A DNA stretch of 64,000 nt from Stutzerimonas stutzeri (GTDB taxonomy: Bacteria; Pseudomonadota; Gammaproteobacteria; Pseudomonadales; Pseudomonadaceae). The notes beneath the pieces were generated by a model. The model made no database searches and was not told where the DNA came from. It saw only the letters and a program-made list of their open reading frames with translations. The translations under genes and the position numbers were made by a program. Positions 36,827-45,204 of this stretch are shown here, in pieces (the first letter of the stretch is position 1; each line of letters starts with the position of its first letter). The stretch spans positions 62,001-126,000 of the forward strand of contig NZ_JAMOHZ010000004.1 in NCBI RefSeq assembly GCF_024448715.1. The letters are read 5' to 3'.

Positions 36827-36955
36827 GAAGGGTGTAGAAGCCCTTCGATGCTCCTTGTTGTGTTAAGTGTTGGCAGATCATCTGGACCTCGCCTTAGCGG
36901 TCCGGATTTGGACCTCGAACTTCCCCCTCCCCCAATGAAGTTCGAGGTTTTTTTT
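36827..36955 (+). ncRNA. ersA: ErsA small regulatory RNA (Spot 42-like position)
   Basis: Predicted Hfq-dependent sRNA of about 130 nt downstream of polA, the position of ersA in P. aeruginosa. It opens with a stem CGAAGGG/CCCTTCG (36826-36832 and 36841-36847), has an internal GGACC/GGTCC hairpin near 36884-36905, and ends in a terminator whose loop is C-rich (CCCCCTCCCCC), the proposed seed for mRNA pairing. An AlgU-type promoter precedes it. In P. aeruginosa ErsA links envelope stress to exopolysaccharide and OprD control; here that role is inferred. The ends are estimated. Confidence 0.8.
36913..36955 (+). terminator. Rho-independent terminator of ErsA
   Basis: CCTCGAACTT (36913-36922) pairs perfectly with AAGTTCGAGG (36938-36947), followed by eight T. 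The 15-base loop is C-rich and is part of the mature RNA. Confidence 0.92.
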
Positions 36956-37017
36956 CGCCCAGAGAAAGTCTCCGTCGCTGTTCTCAGCTCAACCTACGGT
37001 TCGCCGGCGTGGCGCAG

Positions 37018-37064
37018 TAGGGTGGGCCGGGCGGCGTTCCGCTTCAGCTCACCGCAGTGGGTTT
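37018..37064. repeat. Degenerate REP-type element
   Basis: TAGGGTGGGC followed by an interrupted CGCTTCAGCTCACC reproduces the ends of the REP unit at 2591-2616 with an insertion and mismatches. It lies between ErsA and the DUF4105 gene. Confidence 0.5.
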
Positions 37065-37080
37065 AGCTGAACTCTAGATG

Positions 37081-37145
37081 GCGTGGAGCGAAACGATTGG
37101 TCGTTCCTACGCTCACGCTCTTGCGTCCAGAGCAGCGCTCCACGC
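37081..37145. repeat. Inverted repeat, dispersed-repeat-like
   Basis: GCGTGGAGCG (37081-37090) and CGCTCCACGC (37136-37145) are perfect reverse complements around a 45-base spacer containing CGTTCCTACGCTC. Similar CGTTCC-ACGCTC elements are dispersed in pseudomonad genomes. No gene is supported here. Confidence 0.45.
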
Positions 37146-37182
37146 GGAGCATGTGAGCAATCGATGTCTTGCTCGCGCCGCG

Positions 37183-39141
37183 TCAGGGCAACTGCAAACC
37201 ACCGCCAGCCTTGTGCAACGCCCGCAAATGTTCGCCGATCTGCGCAAGGTTGGCCTCTACACTTTCGAGCTCCAGACGGCGCTCTTCGCCCAGCAATAGG
37301 CGCACTTCCGCATTCAAGGTCTCGGTGAGCTGACTGAGCCGTTCCTGACGCTGGCTGCTTTCCTGTTCCAATCGTTGCCACTCATTGGCCTGCGGCAGGC
37401 CGTAACCGCTGCCATTGAGCAGCTCGGCCGGGCGGCTGAGGTAGCCACTGTTAGCGAGGATCCCCTGCAAGGCGTCGTCGGCCTTGGCCAAGCTATCGTC
37501 TCCGCGTTCGCGGCCGCTCAGATAGCGCTTCTTCAGCTCCTCCTGCGCTAGCAACAAGTGCCGGCGCAGGGCTGCCTGTTCCACCAGTAGCAACGCCGCG
37601 CTGGTGCGCAGATCAGCCTTGTCGATCCAGGGGCGGCGTTGCTCGGCGCTGAGTTCCAGCCATTGTTCGACATTCTTTTGCGGCAGCCCCAGGCGTTCGC
37701 GGAGCACGGCGAACATGGCCTGATAGCGGTCGCGGTAGGAATCGAAACGATAGCCCAGGCGCAGCGCTTCGCGCGGGTCGTCCAGCACGCTGGCATCGGC
37801 CAGGTCGCGGTTGATCAAAATTTCCAGAAGGCCGCTGGGCAAAATGCTGTCCAGCGCGGCGAGCTCGGGGCGGGCCGTGCCGCTGCGCAGCAGCTTGAGG
37901 GTTTCCACGGCGCAATTATTGGACAGAAAGTAATAGTCACCGTCATAGCTCCAGTGCATCTCTGCGCTGCGTTCAACCAGCATGTCGATCTCGTCGCGTT
38001 GCAGCTTGAGCGGGATCGAGGCCAGGCTACGTAACTCCACCTTGGTGTACTCGTCGATTACCTGGCCCAGCGGCAGGACGAACAGACGCGACGGATAGAC
38101 GCCGGTGAGGCCGTCCCAGCTCGACAGTTGCACGTCGCCGACAAAGGCGCGGAAAGACAGCACCAGATGATGGTCGAGATCCAGTCGGCAATCCGGCCCG
38201 CGCGGTCGGCCCGGTGCGCAGATGACCAGGCGCAGCATGCTATGGCCCCAGCGGCTGACCCAGGCGTCGTTGGCCTCTGCGAACAGATAGTCCACTTCGT
38301 AGACCCGCTCCGGGACGAGCTTCACCAGCGGCGTGCGGGCGAAATCGTGGCCGGCGTTGAGTATCGGCAGGCCCGGCTCGCAATCCGCTACGTCGGCGGG
38401 CTGCCAGCCGAAATGCTCAAGGAAGTAGCGGTGCAGCGAAGGGCGACGGCAAGCATAGCTGGGGTCGAGGAGAAAATATTCGAGGTTCACCGCGACGAAT
38501 TCCAACGGATTGGTCAACTCGTAGGTGTCCGGGCTGCGAGCAATCTGGGCGTTCTCGGCTTCTCTTTCGCCGCGCTGACCGACGCGCTGGGGCCAGCCCG
38601 CCAGGTCGAGCAGGCGCGGGTCGTCGCTGAGCGTAAAGCGGCGTTCAGTCTGGCCGCGGCAGCGGTCCGGCAGCCCGACCAAGCCGAGGCTGGCAGCGCG
38701 CTGGCCGCAGAGCGCCAGTTGCCGATGGTCTTCCTGCGACCAGAGCTGGGCGCGGTCATACAGGTGCGCGATCTCGTGGACCAGCGTCGCCAGCAATTCT
38801 CGCCGCACCGTCCCGTGTGGGCGCTCGGTGCGCTGATCAGCGGCGCTGCCATCGGTCAGCCCGGGCAGCAGGCGGCGGTTGAGTAACAGCAGATCGCCGC
38901 CCGCGCTGCCATAGACGTTATGGGTCAAGCCATCATGCCAACGAACACGGACGTCTCGGTCGAGTCGTTGGATCATCCGTGGCGGCAGAGCGGCCACCGC
39001 TTCGTCCAGCAGCTCCTGACTGGCTGCTCTCTCGGCCGGTTGCAGATCGCTGTCTTCCAGCGTCAGCCGCAGGTCGGCCTGACAAAGGTTGGTGAGCGCA
39101 GTGAGCGCAACGGCTAGCCACCAGGCGCGAGATGATTTCAC
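37183..39141 (-). CDS. Exported DUF4105 (Lnb-like) protein with N-terminal metallopeptidase-like domain
   Basis: A 652-residue protein with a signal peptide (residues 1-22, GTG start). The N-terminal part has a zinc motif H122-EIA-H126 with a possible third ligand in NPLEFVAVNLEY. The DUF4105 domain, the fold seen in lipoprotein N-acyltransferase Lnb, spans about 275-460, with a candidate catalytic His in RWGHSML (H300) and Cys in SNNCAVETL (C410). The C-terminus (about 560-645) is a charged coiled coil. Its GTG overlaps the stop of the upstream DUF2388 gene (GTGA). Likely periplasmic; reaction unknown. Confidence 0.78.
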   Translation of the reverse strand: MKSSRAWWLAVALTALTNLCQADLRLTLEDSDLQPAERAASQELLDEAVAALPPRMIQRLDRDVRVRWHDGLTHNVYGSAGGDLLLLNRRLLPGLTDGSAADQRTERPHGTVRRELLATLVHEIAHLYDRAQLWSQEDHRQLALCGQRAASLGLVGLPDRCRGQTERRFTLSDDPRLLDLAGWPQRVGQRGEREAENAQIARSPDTYELTNPLEFVAVNLEYFLLDPSYACRRPSLHRYFLEHFGWQPADVADCEPGLPILNAGHDFARTPLVKLVPERVYEVDYLFAEANDAWVSRWGHSMLRLVICAPGRPRGPDCRLDLDHHLVLSFRAFVGDVQLSSWDGLTGVYPSRLFVLPLGQVIDEYTKVELRSLASIPLKLQRDEIDMLVERSAEMHWSYDGDYYFLSNNCAVETLKLLRSGTARPELAALDSILPSGLLEILINRDLADASVLDDPREALRLGYRFDSYRDRYQAMFAVLRERLGLPQKNVEQWLELSAEQRRPWIDKADLRTSAALLLVEQAALRRHLLLAQEELKKRYLSGRERGDDSLAKADDALQGILANSGYLSRPAELLNGSGYGLPQANEWQRLEQESSQRQERLSQLTETLNAEVRLLLGEERRLELESVEANLAQIGEHLRALHKAGGGLQLP

Positions 39142-39458
39142 TGAGCGAGGATGGTTTCAGCCAGTGCCAGATCGCTGGCTTGTCGGGCTTCGGGGAATTT
39201 ACTGCGTAGGCTACCGAAGGCGGCCTCTAGCCTCGCGCCACGGATCGCGCCACCGCTGGCAACGAAGCCTGCGGCCTCGTCCCGGGCTTCGCTGACGATC
39301 TTCATATCGCTGATGCGGCTGGTGACGTCCGAAGTGAAATTGATGCTGCGGTCCAGCGCGTTGACGACGATATTGCTCGTCGCGACCAGGGCTTGCGCCT
39401 GAGCGCTGGTGGTCAGGATGGCCAGCGCAAAAGGCGCGGCGATCAGCTTCAGGTTCAT
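39138..39458 (-). CDS. DUF2388 family exported protein (paralogue 3)
   Basis: A 106-residue protein with a signal peptide (MNLKLIAAPFALAILTTSAQA). The mature part ends in the DUF2388 core: EARDEAAGFVASGGAIRGARLEAA and ASDLALAETILAQ (each shown in part). It is the third tandem copy, 25 bases after paralogue 2, and is translationally coupled to the DUF4105 gene. Function unknown; the repeated core suggests a structural or inhibitory periplasmic role, but this is not shown. Confidence 0.85.
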   Translation of the reverse strand: MNLKLIAAPFALAILTTSAQAQALVATSNIVVNALDRSINFTSDVTSRISDMKIVSEARDEAAGFVASGGAIRGARLEAAFGSLRSKFPEARQASDLALAETILAQ

Positions 39459-39483
39459 GATGGAGTCTCGTGAATCGGGTGGG

Positions 39484-39777
39484 TCATTGGACGAGGATTG
39501 CCTCGGCCAGTTCAAGGTCGCTTGCGGCAAGTTGTGGCTGCTGTTCACGCAGCCAGCGCAGCGCCGCTTCCAGCCGCGCGCCGCGGATTTCGCCTTGGCT
39601 GGCGACGAAGCGGGCCGCCTCGTCACGCGAATCGAGAATCAGCTTGTTGTCGAAGGGGGCCGTGGTGACCTGGCTGGCGACATAGGTGGAGGCGACGGTG
39701 CCAGCGAAGATGCTGTCGAATGCCTGCGCGCTGCCACAGAAGCAGCAGCCGGCCAGTACAAGGTAGAGCGAACGCAT
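39484..39777 (-). CDS. DUF2388 family exported protein (paralogue 2)
   Basis: A 97-residue protein with a signal peptide (about residues 1-19, with CCFCGSAQA at its end). The core shares DSRDEAARFVASQGEIRGAR and ASDLELAEAILVQ with its neighbours. Two adjacent Cys near the signal end (GCCFC) could form a lipobox-like site, but the position fits signal peptidase I as well. Middle member of the tandem array. Confidence 0.83.
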   Translation of the reverse strand: MRSLYLVLAGCCFCGSAQAFDSIFAGTVASTYVASQVTTAPFDNKLILDSRDEAARFVASQGEIRGARLEAALRWLREQQPQLAASDLELAEAILVQ

Positions 39778-39867
39778 GTAAATCCCGGTGCCGAAAAATC
39801 AGCTGCCAAGGCTAGCGAAACGCCAGCCCGACGGCCAGCGTCGCGGACCAGGATTCGGTGTGACCGA

Positions 39868-40185
39868 TTAAAGCGCCAGGATCGCGCTGGCCAGTTCCAG
39901 ATCGCTAGCCTCAAGGCTCGGCGCCTGGCTGCGGATGTGGCCGAGCGCTGCCTCCAGCTGGGCGCCACGCGTCTCGCCATTGCTGGCGACGAAGCGGGCC
40001 GCATCGTCACGCGCATCGAGCACCAGCTTGTCGTCGCCCAGGTCCGAGGTGATGTCGGAGGTGCCTTCGACGGTGTTGACCAGCGAAGCGCCGATGGCGT
40101 CGATGGTGCCGGTGATGCTGCCAGCCGATGCGGTACCCGCTATCAGCCAGGCGGCAGCGGCAAACGGCAATAAATACTTGTTCAT
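39868..40185 (-). CDS. DUF2388 family exported protein (paralogue 1)
   Basis: A 105-residue protein with a signal peptide (MNKYLLPFAAAAWLIAGTAS). The core is DARDDAARFVASNGETRGAQ and ASDLELASAILAL. ATG at 40185 is chosen for the signal peptide; TGGAGAATCTT provides a ribosome site. First of three tandem copies and the probable promoter-proximal gene, unless the DUF1127 gene is cotranscribed. Confidence 0.85.
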   Translation of the reverse strand: MNKYLLPFAAAAWLIAGTASAGSITGTIDAIGASLVNTVEGTSDITSDLGDDKLVLDARDDAARFVASNGETRGAQLEAALGHIRSQAPSLEASDLELASAILAL

Positions 40186-40289
40186 AAGATTCTCCAGGCT
40201 AGACGCGGCTTCCCGCCGACGCTCTTTCGACCGCCGCATCAGGGTGCCGTTCAGCTTAGGCCCCGGGACTTCGGCTGGGAAGCACGGCG

Positions 40290-40490
40290 TCAGCGCCAGA
40301 AGGGCTTAGTCAGCTCGTCCATGCGTTCGCTGTGGCTGATGCCGACGTCGGCCAGCTGACGATCGTCGAGTGCGGCCAGTTGGCGGCGCGTGCGTGCGCG
40401 TTGCTGCCAGAGCCGCAACAGTTGCAGCAATCGGCGTAGCGGTGCCGTGCCGATACGCAGGGTGAGCGTGCGGGGCAGTACGCGCTCCAT
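40290..40490 (-). CDS. DUF1127 (YjiS-like) small protein
   Basis: A 66-residue basic protein. The DUF1127 core is RLWQQRARTRRQLAALDDRQ followed by LADVGIS. Such small Arg-rich proteins are linked to RNA or phosphate-related regulation in other proteobacteria, but the role here is unknown. GGAAGGAGAGGCAC is a strong ribosome site. It lies upstream of, and on the same strand as, the DUF2388 array. Confidence 0.86.
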   Translation of the reverse strand: MERVLPRTLTLRIGTAPLRRLLQLLRLWQQRARTRRQLAALDDRQLADVGISHSERMDELTKPFWR

Positions 40491-40660
40491 GTGCCTCTCC
40501 TTCCCGCTGCTTCGCGGGGATGGGTTATGGGCAGATAGAGTCGCGTGCCGCGCTGTTGCGTAACAGTCACAGGCGATATGGATTGTGCCGGTTCAGTTTC
40601 GAACGGCAACCAACTGTACTGCTGCTCTATTGGCTGAACTGTTCATCGCAAGGCCGCTAC

Positions 40661-40975
40661 TCAGTCCGTTGCGGATGACGGGCTGATCATTTCGATCGGG
40701 CGAATCTCGAAGTCACGTGTCAGGAAATCCATGCGCTGTTCGTGGAAGCGACGCATGTGCGGCAGCGCGCTGTGCGCCTGCAGATGTTCGGGCGATTGCC
40801 AGACCTCGTAGAAGATGAACAGCGTCGGGTCCTCGCCATCGCGCAACATGTGATATTCGATGCAGCCGTCTTCGGCCCGGCTCGGGGCGACATAGCTTTT
40901 GAACAGCGCCTCGAATTCTTCGGCTTTGTCCGGTCGCGTGTAGGCGTGGAGGATGAAGGCGCAGGCGTCGCCCAT
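40661..40975 (-). CDS. Antibiotic biosynthesis monooxygenase (ABM/YgiN-like) domain protein
   Basis: A 104-residue single-domain protein of the dimeric alpha-beta-barrel ABM fold. Conserved elements are HAYTRPDKAEEFEALF, the GCIEYHMLRDGEDPTLFIFYE region in pieces, and AHSALPHMRRF. E. coli YgiN acts on quinols and is paired with MdaB; here the MdaB-like gene is 167 bases away and divergent, which suggests a shared quinone-cycling role. Confidence 0.84.
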   Translation of the reverse strand: MGDACAFILHAYTRPDKAEEFEALFKSYVAPSRAEDGCIEYHMLRDGEDPTLFIFYEVWQSPEHLQAHSALPHMRRFHEQRMDFLTRDFEIRPIEMISPSSATD

Positions 40976-41142
40976 GAGGTTTTGCTCCGTACGGGAAGTG
41001 TCTGGCTGAGAAAGCTATCGCATGAGCCGACCGAGTATTCGTGACTTTCAGTCAATTCGCTTTTGTCGCGAAGGCTCTGTTTCGCCGGATTAGTAATCGT
41101 TAGGCTGCTCGCCATTCGTAACTGATCAGGTCACCTACTTCT

Positions 41143-41727
41143 ATGAAAAACGTATTGCTGCTCAACGGCGGAAAACAGTTCGCCCACTCCGATGGCCGCT
41201 ACAACGCCACCCTTCATGAAACCGCGTTGAGCTTTCTCGACCGTGCCGGCTTCGACGTCAAGCAGACGCAGATCGATGCCGGCTACGACTTGGCCGAGGA
41301 AGTTGCCAAGTACCTCTGGGCGGACGTAGTCATCTATCAGATGCCCGGCTGGTGGATGGGCGCGCCCTGGACAGTGAAGAAGTACCTCGACGAGGTATTC
41401 ACCGAAGGTCATGGCAGCCTCTACGCCAACGACGGCCGTACGCGCTCCGATGCCTCGCAAAAATACGGCAGCGGCGGGTTGCTGCACGGCAAGCAGTACA
41501 TGATTTCCGCGACCTGGAATGCGCCGCAGCAGGCCTTCGATGATTCGAGCGACTTCTTCGAAGGAAAGGGCGTCGATGCCGTCTATTTCCCGTTCCACAA
41601 GGCCAACGAGTTTCTCGGCATGAGCGGGTTGCCCACCTTCCTCAGCGTTGATGTGATGAAGCGGCCGTCCATCGAAGCGGACATCCAGCGCTACGAAGCG
41701 CATCTGGCCAAGGTGTTCGGTCTCTGA
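41143..41727 (+). CDS. mdaB: NAD(P)H quinone reductase, MdaB-like
   Basis: Flavodoxin-fold two-electron quinone reductase; 194 residues. It reads MKNVLLLNGGKQFAHSDGRYN at the FAD site (shown in part), ADVVIYQMPGWWMGAPWTVKKY as the second flavin contact, and GKQYMISATWNAP in the C-terminal part, all typical of MdaB. It would protect against quinone redox cycling. Divergent from the ABM gene; ends at a bidirectional terminator shared with pntB. Confidence 0.92.
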   Translation: MKNVLLLNGGKQFAHSDGRYNATLHETALSFLDRAGFDVKQTQIDAGYDLAEEVAKYLWADVVIYQMPGWWMGAPWTVKKYLDEVFTEGHGSLYANDGRTRSDASQKYGSGGLLHGKQYMISATWNAPQQAFDDSSDFFEGKGVDAVYFPFHKANEFLGMSGLPTFLSVDVMKRPSIEADIQRYEAHLAKVFGL

Positions 41728-41743
41728 ATCCTTCGCAAAAAAC

Positions 41744-41776
41744 AAAACCCCTCGCGGCCAGGCCGGGAGGGGTTTT
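41744..41776. terminator. Bidirectional terminator between mdaB and pntB
   Basis: AAAACCCCTC with GGCC/GGCC pairs with GAGGGGTTTT in a near-perfect stem; A-rich and T-rich flanks allow function on both strands. mdaB and pntB converge here. Confidence 0.88.
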
Positions 41777-41793
41777 GGTATTGCAAGGTGCTG

Positions 41794-43245
41794 TTATTCC
41801 ACAGCCTTGACCATATCCTCGACCACCTTCTTGGCATCGCCGAAGACCATCATGGTCTTGTCCATGTAGAACAGTTCGTTGTCCAGGCCGGCATAGCCGC
41901 TGGCCATAGAGCGCTTGTTGACGATGATTGTCCTGGCCTTGTAGGCCTCGAGGATCGGCATGCCGGCGATGGGCGATTTCGGATCGTTCTTCGCCGCCGG
42001 GTTGACCACGTCGTTGGCGCCGAGCACCAGCACCACGTCGGCCTGACCGAACTCGGAGTTGATGTCCTCCATCTCGAACACCTGGTCATAGGGCACCTCG
42101 GCCTCGGCGAGCAGCACGTTCATGTGTCCGGGCATGCGGCCGGCCACCGGGTGGATCGCATACTTCACGGTCACGCCCCTTTCGACCAGCTTCTCGGTCA
42201 GCTCCTTCAGCGCATGCTGAGCGCGGGCCACCGCCAGGCCGTAGCCGGGGACGATGATCACGGTGTCGGCGTTACCCAGCAGGAACGAGGCATCGTCGGC
42301 CGAACCGGATTTGACCGGACGCTGTTCCTGGCTGCCCTTGGCCGGGCCGGCATCTGCCGCGCCGCCGAAGCCGCCAAGGATCACGTTGAAGAACGAGCGG
42401 TTCATCGCCTTGCACATGATGTAGGAGAGGATCGCGCCGGAAGAACCTACCAGCGAGCCGGCGATGATCAGCATCGAGTTGTTCAGTGAGAAGCCGATAC
42501 CGGCCGCCGCCCAGCCCGAGTAGCTGTTGAGCATCGATACCACCACCGGCATGTCGGCACCGCCGATGGGGATTATGATCAGCACGCCGATCACGAAGGC
42601 CAGCGCCACCAGCAGCATGAACGCGGTAAAGTTGCCGCTGAAGGTGTAGATCAGGCCCAGCACCAGAATCGCCACGCCGATGGCGAGGTTGATCTTGTGC
42701 TGGTTGGCGAACACCACCGGTGCGCCCTGGAACAGGCGAAATTTGTATTTGCCGGAGAGCTTGCCGAACGCGATCACCGAACCGGAGAAGGTGATGGCGC
42801 CGATGGCTGCACCCAAGAACAGCTCCAGGCGATTACCGGCCGGAATCGGATAGCCGATGGCCTGGACGATGCCCAGCGACTGCGGTTCGAGCACCGCCGC
42901 GATGGCGATGAACACCGCGGCCAGGCCGATCATGCTGTGCATGAAAGCGACCAGCTCGGGCATCTTGGTCATCTCGACGCGCTTGGCCATCAGCGTGCCG
43001 ATGGTGCCGCCGATCAGCAGGCCGAGAATGATGAAGCCCAGGCCGGCCCAGGGACTGGCGCTCTCGACCAGCTGCGCGCCGAGCTTGAATACCAGAAACA
43101 CCGTGGTGACCACGGCGATACCCATTCCGATCATGCCGAACAGGTTGCCGCGGCGTGAGGTGGTAGGGTGCGACAGGCCTTTCAAAGCCTGGATAAAACT
43201 CACCGAAGCGATGAGGTAGAGCAGGGTGATCAGGTTCATGCTCAT
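41794..43245 (-). CDS. pntB: NAD(P) transhydrogenase beta subunit
   Basis: Proton-translocating transhydrogenase subunit with a nine-helix membrane domain and a C-terminal NADP(H)-binding domain III (about residues 305-483: [43 protein letters not shown]). It has 483 residues. It uses the proton gradient to make NADPH from NADH. Its start overlaps the upstream pntAB stop by four bases. Last gene of the operon. Confidence 0.96.
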   Translation of the reverse strand: MSMNLITLLYLIASVSFIQALKGLSHPTTSRRGNLFGMIGMGIAVVTTVFLVFKLGAQLVESASPWAGLGFIILGLLIGGTIGTLMAKRVEMTKMPELVAFMHSMIGLAAVFIAIAAVLEPQSLGIVQAIGYPIPAGNRLELFLGAAIGAITFSGSVIAFGKLSGKYKFRLFQGAPVVFANQHKINLAIGVAILVLGLIYTFSGNFTAFMLLVALAFVIGVLIIIPIGGADMPVVVSMLNSYSGWAAAGIGFSLNNSMLIIAGSLVGSSGAILSYIMCKAMNRSFFNVILGGFGGAADAGPAKGSQEQRPVKSGSADDASFLLGNADTVIIVPGYGLAVARAQHALKELTEKLVERGVTVKYAIHPVAGRMPGHMNVLLAEAEVPYDQVFEMEDINSEFGQADVVLVLGANDVVNPAAKNDPKSPIAGMPILEAYKARTIIVNKRSMASGYAGLDNELFYMDKTMMVFGDAKKVVEDMVKAVE

Positions 43246-43562
43246 GGCTTGGACTCCGCCTTAGCGCCTGCGCGCTCCTTCTTCTTGAACATTTCCAGCA
43301 TGCGCCGGGTAACCAGGAAGCCACCGAAGACGTTCACGGCGGCCAGGGTCACCGCCAGGGTGCCCATCAACTTGCCCATCGGGGTGACGGTCAGGGCGGC
43401 GGCCAGCATGGCGCCGACGATGACGATCGCCGAGATGGCGTTGGTCACCGCCATCAGCGGGGTGTGCAGCGCGGGGGTGACATTCCAGACCACGTGGTAG
43501 CCGACGTAGATCGCCAGCACAAAGATGATCAGGTTGTAGATGCCATCAGAAATCATGTCCAT
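43242..43562 (-). CDS. pntAB: NAD(P) transhydrogenase alpha-2 (membrane) subunit
   Basis: A 106-residue, three-helix membrane segment ([21 protein letters not shown] is the conserved middle, shown in part). In many bacteria the alpha subunit is split so that this domain II part is a separate gene, as here; in E. coli it is fused to PntA. The C-terminus is a charged tail ([14 protein letters not shown]). Coupled to pntB. Confidence 0.95.
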   Translation of the reverse strand: MDMISDGIYNLIIFVLAIYVGYHVVWNVTPALHTPLMAVTNAISAIVIVGAMLAAALTVTPMGKLMGTLAVTLAAVNVFGGFLVTRRMLEMFKKKERAGAKAESKP

Positions 43563-43574
43563 GTTCGGGCTCCC

Positions 43575-44696
43575 TTAACCGTTGGTGCGCACGACCTGAC
43601 CGTCGCGGCACATCAGGCACGCGGCGACGATGTCGTCTTCGAGATTGAGCTGAAACCTGGCTTCGCCATCGATCACCAGCTTGAGGAAGTCCAGCAGGTT
43701 GCGGGCGTATAGCGCCGAAGCATCCGCCGGCACGAGGGTCGCCAGGTTGGTGTAGCCAACCAGGGTCACGCCATGCTTGACCACCACCTGGTCGGCTTCG
43801 GTCAATGGACAGTTGCCGCCCTGGGAGGCGGCGAGGTCGATCACCACCGAGCCGGGCTTCATCTGCTGCACGGTTTCTTCCTGCAGCAGCGTCGGCGCCT
43901 TGCGGCCCGGAATCAGCGCGGTGGTGATGATGATATCGGCCTGCTTGGCACGTTCGTGCACGGCTTGGGCCTGGCGCGCCATCCAACTCGCGGGCATGGG
44001 ACGGGCATAGCCACCGACGCCTTCGGCGCATTCGCGCTCCTCGTCGGTCTCGCACGGCACGTCGACGAACTTGGCGCCAAGGGACTCGATCTGCTCCTTC
44101 ACCGCCGGGCGTACGTCCGAGGCTTCGATCACCGCGCCCAGACGCTTGGCCGTGGCGATGGCCTGCAGACCGGCGACGCCGGCACCGAGAATCAACACCC
44201 GTGCGGCTTTGACCGTACCGGCGGCGGTCATCAGCATCGGCATGAAGCGCGGGTACTGGTTTGCCGCGACCATCACCGCCTTGTAGCCGGCGATATTGGC
44301 TTGGGATGACAGCACGTCGAGGCTTTGCGCGCGCGAGGTACGCGGCGCCGCTTCTAGGGCGAAGGCGGTGATACCGCGTTCGGCCATGCGTGCGATGTTG
44401 TCGTTGTCGAAGGGATTGAGCATGCCGATCAGAACCGTTCCTGGCTGCATCTGCGCCAGTTCGGTTTCGTTCGGTGCGTTCACCTTCAGCAGGATCTCTG
44501 CTGCGAACGCCGCAGCGGCATCGGCGATGGTTGCGCCTGCCGCTTCAAAGGCACTGTCCGGGACGCTGGCGTGTACGCCTGCACCGCTCTGCACAGTGAC
44601 CTGATGCCCTTGGCCGATCAGCTTCTTGATGGTTTCCGGTGTCGCGGCGACGCGCGTTTCACCGGGCCTGGTTTCGAGAGGAACACCAATGTGCAT
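43575..44696 (-). CDS. pntAA: NAD(P) transhydrogenase alpha-1 (soluble NAD-binding) subunit
   Basis: Domain I of the transhydrogenase, binding NAD(H) in the cytoplasm; 373 residues. It shows the alanine-dehydrogenase-like N-terminus (GVPLETRPGETRVAATPE), the Rossmann motif LILGAGVAGLQAIATAKRLGA in part near residue 165, and the RQD-loop region DIIITTALIPGRKAPTL. First gene of pntAA-pntAB-pntB. Confidence 0.95.
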   Translation of the reverse strand: MHIGVPLETRPGETRVAATPETIKKLIGQGHQVTVQSGAGVHASVPDSAFEAAGATIADAAAAFAAEILLKVNAPNETELAQMQPGTVLIGMLNPFDNDNIARMAERGITAFALEAAPRTSRAQSLDVLSSQANIAGYKAVMVAANQYPRFMPMLMTAAGTVKAARVLILGAGVAGLQAIATAKRLGAVIEASDVRPAVKEQIESLGAKFVDVPCETDEERECAEGVGGYARPMPASWMARQAQAVHERAKQADIIITTALIPGRKAPTLLQEETVQQMKPGSVVIDLAASQGGNCPLTEADQVVVKHGVTLVGYTNLATLVPADASALYARNLLDFLKLVIDGEARFQLNLEDDIVAACLMCRDGQVVRTNG

Positions 44697-45204
44697 TGTT
44701 CTTGTTCTCCTGCTTGATCGTAACCAGCGGGCTGCCTGGTAACCCGGCTATTGCACGCTGGCATTACTTTTCGCCCGGCCACTGCGTATGGCGACCGGGT
44801 GTAACTGCTGGTTGAGACCGTTGCGGCGCGGCATTCTGCAAGGGCTTGGCAAATCAAACAACCGTTTTAATCGGAACGTTGCGGTGTCGGCCCGTTCAAA
44901 ACGTGACCGTTAGGTTGCTTTGTAACGCTACAGGCCTTGCTGGTATTGGGTTAGACCTTCGTCTAAGGCTTCATGCCAGGTTATGCGCGACGCAATCATG
45001 AATGGCGGGCCATAGACGGGGTATTCGTCCGAGGCGTTGTCTATATTCGACCTAGGTGCCGTTTTGCGGCTGACCCGGTTCGACAGCCTGGAAAAAACTG
45101 TCGAAGGTTTGCAATGTCATGCATTCCTTGTAGTCCAAAGCTGTTGGTTGCGCCGGCTTTGGACGCCGACGAACTTCGATTGCATTACTCGTGAGAAATT
45201 CAGC
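44697..45204. other. Divergent intergenic region pntAA / gspE with several hairpins
   Basis: No convincing gene. It must hold the pntAA promoter (minus) and the gspE promoter (plus). Plus-strand hairpins occur at 44951-44966 (TTAGAC-CTTC-GTCTAA), 45081-45103 (CGACAG/CTGTCG) and 45134-45162 (TCCAAAGC/GCTTTGGA). The last two would be in a gspE leader if transcription starts upstream of 45080. Confidence 0.5.
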
